Positions 25,998 through 33,533 of a DNA stretch of 64,000 bases are shown piece by piece. Below the pieces are notes generated by a model. The model was not told the origin of the DNA and ran no database searches. It saw only the letters and a program-made list of their open reading frames with translations. The position numbers were made by a program, and so were the translations under genes. Location of the stretch: positions 62,001 through 126,000 of the forward strand of contig QUDE01000003.1 of assembly GCA_003477405.1 (NCBI GenBank), written 5' to 3'. The stretch comes from Ruminococcaceae bacterium AM07-15 (GTDB taxonomy: Bacteria; Bacillota; Clostridia; Oscillospirales; Butyricicoccaceae). Position 1 is the first letter of the stretch, and each line of letters starts with the position of its first letter.

Positions 25998-26824
25998 TGG
26001 TACTTGATTTTATAGAAATTTTAAAAGTTATTTTTCTTGGAATTGTTGAGGGTATTACTGAGTGGCTACCTATCAGCAGCACAGGACATATGATTCTTGT
26101 GGACGAATTTATCACACTTAATATGAGCGAAGCATTTAAAGAAATGTTTTTTGTTGTTATTCAACTTGGAGCTATACTCGCAGTGGTTGTAATGTTTTGG
26201 AACAAGATGTTTCCCTTTCAATTTAAGAACAAAGCACAGTCAATTGTTAAAAAGGATACTTTCTCGTTGTGGTTCAAGGTTGCGGTAGCTTGTGTACCGT
26301 CAGCTATTATGGGGATTCTATTTGATGATTATTTGGATGCTTACCTCCAAACCCCCATTGTGATTTCAATCATGTTAATCTTTTATGGTTTGTTATTCAT
26401 TCTCATAGAAAATTGGAATAAAAAGCGTACTCCTACTACTATGGCACTTTCTGACATCAGCTATAAAACAGCAATCTTGATAGGGGCATTTCAAGTGTTA
26501 TCACTTATACCCGGCACATCACGGTCGGGAGCAACGATTATAGGTGCTTTACTCATAGGAGTTTCACGAGTGGCAGCAGCAGAGTTTACTTTTTTCCTCG
26601 CAGTACCTACTATGCTTGGAGCAAGTGCTTTTAAGCTGTTAAAATTCGGGTTTGAATTTACAAGTGCAGAACTGCTCGCTCTTGTTCTCGGTATGGCTGT
26701 GGCATTTGCGGTATCTGTCTTAGTAATTAAATTCCTAATGAACTTTATCAAAAAACATGATTTTAAGGTGTTTGGTTGGTATCGAATTGTGCTTGGTATA
26801 CTTGTTGTACTTATAAAATCTTAA
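25997..26824 (+). CDS. uppP: Undecaprenyl-diphosphatase (UppP/BcrD-like)
   Basis: 275 residues, integral membrane. The family motifs are [17 protein letters not shown] and [10 protein letters not shown] with the catalytic Glu and Arg residues. It dephosphorylates undecaprenyl pyrophosphate, the bacitracin target, and so lowers sensitivity. The start overlaps the permease stop (TAATG), placing it third in the bcr operon, as bcrD in enterococci. Confidence 0.93.
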   Translation: MVLDFIEILKVIFLGIVEGITEWLPISSTGHMILVDEFITLNMSEAFKEMFFVVIQLGAILAVVVMFWNKMFPFQFKNKAQSIVKKDTFSLWFKVAVACVPSAIMGILFDDYLDAYLQTPIVISIMLIFYGLLFILIENWNKKRTPTTMALSDISYKTAILIGAFQVLSLIPGTSRSGATIIGALLIGVSRVAAAEFTFFLAVPTMLGASAFKLLKFGFEFTSAELLALVLGMAVAFAVSVLVIKFLMNFIKKHDFKVFGWYRIVLGILVVLIKS

Positions 26825-26849
26825 TAATGCGTTTTCTTTGTGCGCGAAT

Positions 26850-26888
26850 AAAAATGCCAGTTGGTCCTTAAGATCAGCTGGCATTTTT
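26850..26888 (+). terminator. Terminator of the bcr operon
   Basis: A 17-bp stem with two G-T pairs, from AAAAATGCCAG to CTGGCATTTTT. Confidence 0.85.
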
Positions 26889-26991
26889 GTTTCTGGGGAT
26901 GGAAAACAACCCAGAGATTCTCGTTGTCGATCTCCTCCTGATTTTAGTTTGCATGGTGAATTTTGCAAATTGAATCTACAGGAGGTTAATA

Positions 26992-27461
26992 ATGGGATTT
27001 AATTATGGATATGAGAAAAAGAAGTTTGATAGTAGATGGAAGCGTTTAGAAGTTGAGTATTGTGATGCAGGGATGAGCGAAGAACAGATTGCTGCCATGA
27101 AAGAATATGACTGGGCATGGTTTTGCAGTCAAAGGGTTTTTCAAAACCATACGCAACCAATACCTTGTGAACAATATGATGAAGTATGTGGTCAATCACA
27201 GCTGTTCCGAAAGTTTGCATCGTTATCTTATCAATGGGATGTTGATAAGATTGATCAAACGCGATATGGATGGTTGCTTCGGTGGAAAACGAACAACTAC
27301 TGTTGAGATTGAAGAAGCTGTCGAAGAAAGATTTGGAGCTATTGACATTACTTTTTGTGGATGGTTATCGTCAAATTGATGTAGCACGTCTTTGGCATTG
27401 TTCCAGAAGTGCTGTTGCACAAAGATTTAAAAAAATAAAAAAATTTTTGAATAACACTTAA
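26992..27461 (+). pseudogene. Frameshifted sigma-like/HTH regulator of the ICE
   Basis: Two frames together make one family protein. The first, from 26992 (MGFNYGYEKKKFDSRWKRLE) to about 27270 (QTRYGW), ends in a short out-of-frame tail. The homologous continuation VASVENEQLLLRLKKLSKKD...RQIDVARLWHCSRSAVAQRF, a region-4-like HTH, is read in another frame to 27461. One missing base around GGATGGTTGC (27267-27276) would restore the frame. No slippery site is evident, so it is probably a disrupted gene or a sequencing error. AGGAGG precedes the start. Confidence 0.65.
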
Positions 27462-27482
27462 CAAATGAAGCGTATCAGTGCC

Positions 27483-27884
27483 TACCCATTGAGGGAAGAA
27501 CATTCTCCCAATGTGGAGCTTGACAATTTCATAGACGGCATTTCCGGTACATAACCTATGTACGAGCGAATCAGGCACGCCGCGAAGATGGACAGCCCCA
27601 GGAGGTGATGAATAGGACTGTTCCGAGCGATCCACGTCAGCCTGATACCCGAAAGTGGCATTTCAGGGCGCGATGACTGCATAGGGGTTAAAGATACTTC
27701 CTCACGGCCTCCTAAAGACTTGGGGGGAACTCTGCGGCGCACGAGTAAAACGACGCTGTGGAGTTATGACAGCCGCGCCAGCGGAGACCGGAATGTCCCC
27801 ATCGCCAGGGGTGCGTGGCAAATGTGGCGAGTAAATTTTTCAAAGTCAGATACCATGCGCTGGCAGCTTCGGTTGCCAGCGCAT
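27483..27884 (+). ncRNA. Strongly structured non-coding region before the excisionase gene
   Basis: No convincing gene lies in 27462-27937, but many pairings do. CATT-GGGA/TCCC-AATG lies at 27487-27513 and GTACATA/TATGTAC at 27547-27563. A long-range ATCAGGC (27570-27576)/GCCTGAT (27640-27646) stem encloses GGACAG/CTGTTCC. CCC-GAAA/TTTC-GGG lies at 27648-27668, and ACTCTGCGGCG (27729-27739) pairs with CGCTGTGGAGT (27754-27764). A 13-bp stem ATGCGCTGGCAGC closes on a UUCG loop (27855-27884). The last is not followed by a T-run. It is a candidate cis-regulatory leader or ncRNA controlling xis/int. I know no Rfam family to name. Confidence 0.55.
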
Positions 27885-27937
27885 TCATGTGATTTTGAAA
27901 GCAACAACCACATCTTTGACAGAAAGGGGGACCACCT

Positions 27938-28168
27938 ATGGAAAAATTGATTTCGCGGAAAGAGGCTGCCAAATTACTGGGGATTAGCATTGCCACTTTG
28001 GATGCAGCTCGAAACAGTGGGCTAATTTCCTATGTTCAGTATGTGCAAAATGGTTGCGTGTACTTTACAGATGCTGGCCTTCAGGAGTATATCGCAAAAT
28101 GCACCCATCGTGCAAAGCCAGTGGAAAAAAGCGCTACATACCGCAAGCTGCGAAGTGTCCGAGCTTGA
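27938..28168 (+). CDS. xis: Excisionase-like HTH protein
   Basis: 76 residues, MEKLISRKEAAKLLGISIATLDAARNSG..., a winged-helix excisionase/MerR-like domain with a basic tail. GAAAGGGGG precedes the start. Its place directly before the integrase is the usual xis-int order. Confidence 0.75.
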   Translation: MEKLISRKEAAKLLGISIATLDAARNSGLISYVQYVQNGCVYFTDAGLQEYIAKCTHRAKPVEKSATYRKLRSVRA

Positions 28169-28252
28169 GCTGTTCCGTATCCTTGCTGGAACCTAATATG
28201 TCTGATAAAACAAAGGTACAGCGCTGGACATTATTCTTAGGAGGTGACGGAA

Positions 28253-29464
28253 TTGGCAAAAAGAAAAAGGGCAATTCCTCAATATGGTACGGTCGTGCTT
28301 AACGGCATTGAATATTATAGAACCAGAGTCGAAGATTCGGATGGAAACAGAGTGGCGCTTTATGCAAAGACGCCCGAAAAGCTTTATGACAAGGAACTGG
28401 AGGCGTTAGAGCAGATTGACAGTACTACGTTTCGTCGAAGATCGCCTACGGTTGCTGAGTACTGTGAGAAGTGGCTGCTGATGCAGTCCGTCCATGTTCG
28501 GGCCACCACCTTGACAGATTATACCTCTAAGGTGCGGCGGCACATTATTGGAGGGCTGGGAGACAAGAGAATGGCTGATGTATCCCTGGATGACATCCAA
28601 CTTGCCCTCGTACCTGTTTCCAAGAAGTCGGCTTCGGTTTATAAGTCTGTGGTGATTCTCTGCAAGTCCATTTTCCGGGCGGCCAAGGAGAGCCATGTGA
28701 TTGACGAGGACCCGACCATATACCTGGATGCAAAGGGAGGAGTTCCCCAGGAAGAAAGACAGGCATTGACGGATGAACAGGTTGAGCGGCTTTTGGACAC
28801 GATCCGGGATTTGCCGCCCTATGTATTTGTGATGATCGGTTTATATGCCGGTCTGCGCCGGGAAGAAATCCTGGCGCTGCAATGGGATTCTGTGTATCTG
28901 GATGCAGAGGCTCCGTACTTAACGGTACGGCGGGCATGGCACACAGAACATAACAGGCCGGTCATTCTTACCGAGCTAAAGACCAAAGCGGCACAAAGAA
29001 ACATTCCTCTCCCGGTCTGTCTGGTTGAATGTCTGAAAGATGCAAAGAAAAAATCCACTTCGGATTATGTGATTGCCAATCGGGACGGTGATCCGCTATC
29101 CTATACACAGTTTAAGCGGCTGTGGCAGTATATTGTGACGCGGACTGCAAAGCCGAGAATGGCCAGAAAACTTGTGGACGGAAAGTATGTAAAATATATG
29201 CTTTACCCGAAACTTGGAGAAAAAGCCAGGAATAACGGCCATGTGGTATATAGCCTGGATTTTGAAGTGACACCGCATCAGCTGCGGCACACCTACATCA
29301 CCAATCTGATTCATTCTTCGGTGGACCCCAAAACGGTACAATATTTGGCGGGCCATGAAAGCAGCAAAATCACGATGGACATTTACGCAAAGGTCAAATA
29401 CAACAGGCCGGATGATCTTGTCAAAGCAATGGGCTGTGCCTTTGACTTATGGGACGCTGTGTAA
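28253..29464 (+). CDS. int: Tyrosine recombinase/integrase 1
   Basis: 403 residues. An arm-binding N-terminus (AKRKRAIPQYGTVVLNGIEYYRTRV) and SAM-like domain (about 65-165) precede a catalytic domain with AGLRREEILALQW (Arg), HQLRHTYITN (His-x-x-Arg-His) and LAGHESSKITMDIYAKV (His and nucleophile Tyr). TTG at 28253 is preferred over the GTG at 28244 because AGGAGG is 8 nt upstream and the start then aligns with integrase 2. Catalytic residues are intact. A perfect terminator follows. Confidence 0.92.
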   Translation: MAKRKRAIPQYGTVVLNGIEYYRTRVEDSDGNRVALYAKTPEKLYDKELEALEQIDSTTFRRRSPTVAEYCEKWLLMQSVHVRATTLTDYTSKVRRHIIGGLGDKRMADVSLDDIQLALVPVSKKSASVYKSVVILCKSIFRAAKESHVIDEDPTIYLDAKGGVPQEERQALTDEQVERLLDTIRDLPPYVFVMIGLYAGLRREEILALQWDSVYLDAEAPYLTVRRAWHTEHNRPVILTELKTKAAQRNIPLPVCLVECLKDAKKKSTSDYVIANRDGDPLSYTQFKRLWQYIVTRTAKPRMARKLVDGKYVKYMLYPKLGEKARNNGHVVYSLDFEVTPHQLRHTYITNLIHSSVDPKTVQYLAGHESSKITMDIYAKVKYNRPDDLVKAMGCAFDLWDAV

Positions 29465-29489
29465 GTTCCGAACAATTCAGAAAATGAAG

Positions 29490-29525
29490 TAAGAGCGAGA
29501 CAAGGATGTCTCGCTCTTAGTTTTT
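29490..29525 (+). terminator. Terminator between the two integrase genes
   Basis: A perfect 13-bp stem TAAGAGCGAGACA with its complement around AGGA, followed by GTTTTT. Confidence 0.9.
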
Positions 29526-29609
29526 CCTTGGCCGTATCTTTGATTCAATTTGAAATCTCTGATAAAAAGGAGGTGTAGATACATCACCACGCGAGAAAGG
29601 AAATTAATT

Positions 29610-30821
29610 ATGGCAAAGAAGAAAAAAAACATACCTCAATATGGAACCGTCACACGAAAGGGTGTCCTGTATTACAGAACCCGGATTCTGGACGCAGACG
29701 GCAAGCAGGTGAGCTTGTATGGGACTACCTGCGAGGAACTGTACGATAAAGAGCAGGAGGCGAGACGCCAGGTAGCGGAGATCATCTTCCACCGGGAGCA
29801 TCCTACTGTGGCCGAGTATTGTGAGAAGTGGCTGTTGATGCAATCCGCAAAAGTGTCGCCGGCTACACTGAAGGGCTACGCCTCCAATATGAAGAACTAC
29901 ATTATCAAGCCTTTGGGAGATATGTATATGGAGGAAGTAACAGCGGATGATATTCGTCTGGCGCTGATCCCATTGTCCAATAAGTCCGAGAGCCTGCACA
30001 ATACGGTGAATATGCTCCTCAAGTGCATTTTTTACTCGGCAGAGCGGAGCCAGTTGCTGGAATACAATCCGTGTGAGGGGATTTCGGCAAAAGGAGGGAA
30101 ACCGACCCAAAAGAAAGATTCGCTGACAGACCAGCAGGTGGAAGTGCTGCTGGAAACCGTCAAAGGACTTCCGCCGTATCTGTTTACCATGATCGGCTTA
30201 TATGCCGGTCTGCGCCGAGAAGAAGCTCTCGCCTTGCAATGGGATTGTGTGTTCCTCGATGCACCCACTCCATATATCTCTGTGCGGCGCGCATGGCGAT
30301 CAGAGCATAACAGACCGGTTATCTCTACAACGCTTAAGACGAAAGCAGCAAGAAGGGATATTCCCATTCCCAAATGCCTTGTGAATTGTCTGCGGGAAGC
30401 CAAGGCTGCCTCCAAATCGGAATATGTGATTGCCGATAGTGAGGGACAGCCCTTGTCATATTCGCAGTTCAAACGTGTCTGGCAGTACATCGTTGTTCGG
30501 TCTACCAAGGAGCGTACCTATTATAAGTATGTGAACGGACAGAGCATCAAGTACACTGTTCAGCCGAGTCTGGGAGGACATCAGAAAAACAATCCCAACA
30601 TTGTGTATAGCCTGGACTTCGATGTGACACCGCACCTGCTGCGGCATACCTACATCACCAATCTTCTGTATGCAGGTGTTGACCCCAAGACGGTCCAGTA
30701 CCTTGCCGGACATGAGAACAGCAAGACAACTATGGACATCTATGCAAGAGTAAAGTATAATAAACCAGAACAGCTATTCGATGTAGTAAATTCTGCATTT
30801 CATCAAGCTGTCCCCTCGTAA
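29610..30821 (+). CDS. int: Tyrosine recombinase/integrase 2
   Basis: 403 residues, the same length as and clearly paralogous to integrase 1 (MAKKKKNIPQYGTVTRKG). Catalytic residues are intact: AGLRREEALALQW, HLLRHTYITN, LAGHENSKTTMDIYARV. The start follows GAGAAAGG. It is the gene next to the rpsI attachment site and therefore the best candidate for the enzyme that put the element there. The role of the other copy is open. Confidence 0.92.
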   Translation: MAKKKKNIPQYGTVTRKGVLYYRTRILDADGKQVSLYGTTCEELYDKEQEARRQVAEIIFHREHPTVAEYCEKWLLMQSAKVSPATLKGYASNMKNYIIKPLGDMYMEEVTADDIRLALIPLSNKSESLHNTVNMLLKCIFYSAERSQLLEYNPCEGISAKGGKPTQKKDSLTDQQVEVLLETVKGLPPYLFTMIGLYAGLRREEALALQWDCVFLDAPTPYISVRRAWRSEHNRPVISTTLKTKAARRDIPIPKCLVNCLREAKAASKSEYVIADSEGQPLSYSQFKRVWQYIVVRSTKERTYYKYVNGQSIKYTVQPSLGGHQKNNPNIVYSLDFDVTPHLLRHTYITNLLYAGVDPKTVQYLAGHENSKTTMDIYARVKYNKPEQLFDVVNSAFHQAVPS

Positions 30822-30916
30822 AAGTGGCCTGTTTTTTGGTTAAGGAATAGGACAACCGAGGGGCCGAGGCTCAAAAAAGCCCGGAATATCAAGGAAAATC
30901 ATCGCTCAGACGATTG

Positions 30917-30967
30917 AAGTACGGCCTGAAGGCTGCCCGTCGCGCTCCCCAGTTCTCCAAGCGCTAA
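30917..30967 (+). other. rpsI: attR: 3' end of rpsI displaced by the ICE
   Basis: The frame KYGLKAARRAPQFSKR-stop is the conserved C-terminus of ribosomal protein S9. The remaining rpsI sequence is absent; integrase 2 lies 95 bp upstream. So the element sits in the 3' end of rpsI and this 51-bp piece is the right-hand copy of the attachment site. The complete rpsI is expected left of the window. Confidence 0.85.
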
Positions 30968-30986
30968 TTTGTTTCAAGCAGTGTTC

Positions 30987-31019
30987 AAAACCCCGAAGCT
31001 TTGTGGCTTCGGGGTTTTT
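30987..31019 (+). terminator. Native rpsI terminator
   Basis: AAAACCCCGAAGC pairs with GCTTCGGGG and is followed by TTTTTC. It lies 20 bp after the rpsI fragment and belonged to that gene before insertion. Confidence 0.9.
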
Positions 31020-31032
31020 CTTTTTGTCTTTA

Positions 31033-31665
31033 CTAAGGACGCTTTGGCATTTGAATCAAAACCTGACACTTCTTTGCCGCTTCGGCCAGCATATCCTGCT
31101 CTCTTCTTCGAAAATCGTCTCTGCATTTTGAGCTGATATCCATCTTCAAAAAAGTTTCGATTCTAAATGGTGTAGAGAAGAATTCACTGTCCTGCCAGGG
31201 AAATACATAGATAGTTTCTATATTCTTCCCCCATTGAGACAAGATGAATCTACGGAATTTTTCAAAAGTGAAAGTTCCAATAAAAATCCCGCTTTTACTC
31301 ACCAGATCTATCCATGTGTTTTGGGAGACCATCTGAAGTTCTACAAACAACGGATTGAGAAACATCAACACCGATTCTGCGATTTTTCTATTTTCAATTT
31401 TCCGATTTCCCCTTTGATTGAGAAAGTCTTTTCGCTGTTGGCTCAATTCCAGATCATCTTCTCCCTCTGTAAGTGCATTTTTAAACGGACGCAAATAATC
31501 ATATTGAAAAATTCGGATGTTCTCTTTTCTCATTTCGCCCATCCAAAAGTTTACTTCATCTCTTTCCCAAAAGAAGCCTATCGAAGAATTTACACCAGAC
31601 AAATCATTAAAAAATAAGATCATATCCTGAATCAAATCAAACTGTTCCAGCCGAATTTCTTTCAT
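31033..31665 (-). CDS. Hypothetical protein, unrecognised
   Basis: 210 residues with mixed hydrophobic and charged stretches. There is no signal peptide or membrane helix. Aromatic motifs (GFFWERDEVNFWMGEM, IYVFPWQDSEFF) suggest a soluble globular protein. Its codon use is more AT-rich than the genes to its right. It stands alone on the minus strand between the rpsI terminator and the next plus-strand promoter. I cannot assign a family. Confidence 0.65.
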   Translation of the reverse strand: MKEIRLEQFDLIQDMILFFNDLSGVNSSIGFFWERDEVNFWMGEMRKENIRIFQYDYLRPFKNALTEGEDDLELSQQRKDFLNQRGNRKIENRKIAESVLMFLNPLFVELQMVSQNTWIDLVSKSGIFIGTFTFEKFRRFILSQWGKNIETIYVFPWQDSEFFSTPFRIETFLKMDISSKCRDDFRRREQDMLAEAAKKCQVLIQMPKRP

Positions 31666-31805
31666 ATTATAACCACACTTTCTTTCAGGAAATATCTCTT
31701 ATTTATCTCATATTTTTACAATTTATTATAAGCTATCCTCTCCATGGACTCAAGAAAGATTTTTTATGTAAATACCATCTTCCCCTACGCTCTGCAACTT
31801 TTTTC

Positions 31806-31833
31806 TTGCACAGAGCCTGTTTCATAGTATAAT
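31806..31833 (+). promoter_or_regulatory. Promoter TTGCAC-16-TATAAT
   Basis: -35 TTGCAC (31806-31811) and -10 TATAAT (31828-31833), 41 bp before the 31875 gene. Confidence 0.7.
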
Positions 31834-31874
31834 AAAAGGAGATAAAAAGTCTCTACAGGAAAGGAAGTGTTGCC

Positions 31875-32531
31875 ATGATCGGTTTATATACAGGAAACTG
31901 GGGAATGTCCCGCTCTCAGTGGGGTTCTATCGCTGCTCCTTCCCAAAAAGGGCAAATCGCTATGGTGTCCCGCACCCAGTCCCAGGCCACAGATCAGCCA
32001 GTCACTCCTGTGACGGCTGCGCCTTCTGTCAGCCGTGAACAGCCCAGCTCCGTTTCCCTGTTGGACATGGCCCGCCGGAAAGGGGCTGATCCTGTGGAAA
32101 TGGCTGTTCGGGGCCGTATTCAGTATCTTACCCCGGAAGAGGTGGAGCAGCAGGTGGAACAGGCCAAATCAGCGCAAGAAGTGATGGAAGAGGGCCAATG
32201 CCAGACCTGCAAAGAGCGGAAATACCAAGATGGCTCCAACGATCCGGGGGTGTCCTTCAAGACTCCCACCAACATAGCCCCGGAACAGGCGGCCTCTGCC
32301 GTACGGGGCCACGAGCAGGAACATGTGGTGCGGGAGCAGGCCAAGGCTCAGCGGGAAAACCGGGAAATCGTTTCCCAGTCAGTGACCTATCACACGGCCA
32401 TCTGCCCGGAGTGCGGAAAAGTCTATATTTCCGGAGGCACCACTCGTACCAGCTCCCGGGCCGTCGAAGAGCAGTCCACCATGGAATCGGAGAATCCAAA
32501 TACACAAGCTCCCTTCTCCGCCGTTGCATAA
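31875..32531 (+). CDS. SprA-related putative metalloprotease-like protein
   Basis: 218 residues. A low-complexity N-terminus (about 1-95) is followed by a conserved block: CQTCKERKYQDGSNDPGVSFK, then HEQEHV (a possible zinc-binding His-Glu-x-x-His) and CPECGKVYISGGTT. This resembles the SprA-related family, whose biochemical role is unclear. The paired Cys motifs may bind a second metal. AAAGGAAG precedes the start; a good terminator follows, so it is monocistronic. Confidence 0.6.
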   Translation: MIGLYTGNWGMSRSQWGSIAAPSQKGQIAMVSRTQSQATDQPVTPVTAAPSVSREQPSSVSLLDMARRKGADPVEMAVRGRIQYLTPEEVEQQVEQAKSAQEVMEEGQCQTCKERKYQDGSNDPGVSFKTPTNIAPEQAASAVRGHEQEHVVREQAKAQRENREIVSQSVTYHTAICPECGKVYISGGTTRTSSRAVEEQSTMESENPNTQAPFSAVA

Positions 32532-32534
32532 ACT

Positions 32535-32570
32535 AAAAATCCTTGCCATATATCATGGCAGGGATTTTTT
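32535..32570 (+). terminator. Terminator after the SprA-like gene
   Basis: AAAAATCCTTGCCAT pairs with ATGGCAGGGATTTTT (one G-T pair) and a T-run follows. Confidence 0.85.
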
Positions 32571-32609
32571 CTATTTCTACTCTCTCCCTACCCAAAAGAG
32601 GTGATCCGT

Positions 32610-33281
32610 ATGACCTACTGTATGTCCGATCTCCATGGAGAAAAAGACCTTTTTGGCAAAATGCTTGAAAAGATCCAGTTTTCTTCCCTGGACCATTTAT
32701 ATATTTTGGGGGATGTGATCGACCGAGGCCCCCATGGCGTGGAGCTTCTGGAGCAGATCATGGCATCTGACAATATCACCATGCTGCTGGGCAACCATGA
32801 GCAGATGTGTCTGAGCACCCTGGGCCTGCATCAGGAAATAGGGGCCCGGGAACTGTGGCGTCAGAATGGCGGAATGAGCACCTATCGCACTTTGCTCTAC
32901 CGCCGCACTCCCAGGGATCGGCATCAGATCCTGCGTTTTCTCGCCGGGTTGCCGGATCATCTGGATATCACGGTGAATGGACAGAAATTCCACCTGGTCC
33001 ATGGCTGTCCCGGATCGGATCGGGAAACCCGCATCTGGGGCCGGGTGGATGAAAACACGGTAAGCCCCTATCCAGACACCCTTTGCATCGTGGGCCATAC
33101 CCCTACGGTTTTCCTTTCCGGCTCTGTGGATGTTCCCTTCTCCATCTGGCACGGAAAGGATGTTTTGGACATCGACTGTGGCTGCGGCCACCGGAACGAA
33201 CCTCTGCGGCGATTGGCTTGCCTGCGCCTGGAGGATATGACGGAATTTTATGTGGGAAGTGCAGAAAACGGACCATCCTAG
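32610..33281 (+). CDS. PP2A-like metallophosphoesterase
   Basis: 223 residues with all motifs of calcineurin-like Ser/Thr phosphatases: SDLHGE, GDVIDRGPHG, GNHEQM, HLVHG and GHTPT. Two metal ions are bound by these Asp, His and Asn residues. The physiological substrate (phosphoprotein or diadenosine tetraphosphate) cannot be told. ATG at 32610 is chosen because AGAGGTGA is correctly spaced; an in-frame GTG at 32601 is the alternative. Confidence 0.88.
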   Translation: MTYCMSDLHGEKDLFGKMLEKIQFSSLDHLYILGDVIDRGPHGVELLEQIMASDNITMLLGNHEQMCLSTLGLHQEIGARELWRQNGGMSTYRTLLYRRTPRDRHQILRFLAGLPDHLDITVNGQKFHLVHGCPGSDRETRIWGRVDENTVSPYPDTLCIVGHTPTVFLSGSVDVPFSIWHGKDVLDIDCGCGHRNEPLRRLACLRLEDMTEFYVGSAENGPS

Positions 33282-33301
33282 TAACCCGTTTTTCTGCACT
33301 G

Positions 33302-33391
33302 GCCAACTTCAAAACAGCTATGGACATTTGTACTCAAGTAAAGTACAATAATTGCGCAGAGCTTTTTGATGCAGTAAATCATGCATTCCCT
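33302..33391 (+). pseudogene. Relic of a tyrosine integrase C-terminus
   Basis: The frame ANFKTAMDICTQVKYNNC then AELFDAVNHAFP aligns with the end of integrase 2 (NSKTTMDIYARVKYNKP then EQLFDVVNSAFH). The nucleophile Tyr is Cys, no start or upstream domain exists, and the frame reads on into unrelated sequence. It marks an older integration near the present attR. The remainder of 33282-33533 has nothing else recognisable except the next gene's Shine-Dalgarno. Confidence 0.65.
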
Positions 33392-33533
33392 GGCGGCGGC
33401 CAGCAGCAGGCCTCCTCTCCTCCAGGAAATGTCATCGCCCTGAAAAACCACGGTTTTTCGGGGCGTTTTCACCCTTTGTCCATCGGTGTTTCCCGGTGGA
33501 AAAAGGGCATCATAACAAAGAAAGGAGCCATCC

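Larger units (their letters stand above)
1..30967 (+). mobile_element. Right part of a Tn1549/CTn-type ICE inserted in rpsI
   Basis: Transfer and processing genes of the Tn1549 type (DUF4315, DUF4366, topoisomerase III, ArdC/YodL protein, giant methylase-helicase, MobC, relaxase) all lie on the plus strand. They are followed by an excisionase-like gene and two tyrosine integrases. The right boundary is placed at the rpsI 3' fragment (30917-30967), which directly follows the integrases. The left end, with the mating-pore genes (VirB4/VirD4 type), is outside the window. Cargo with lower GC than the backbone is seen at 7.54-8.2 kb and 22.3-27.4 kb. The exact crossover base cannot be fixed from one end. 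Confidence 0.9.

Noticed and set aside
27712..27996. Protein-coding gene in the structured region before xis
   Set aside because: Open frames on both strands lack ribosome sites and overlap extensive stem pairing; RNA structure explains the region better.
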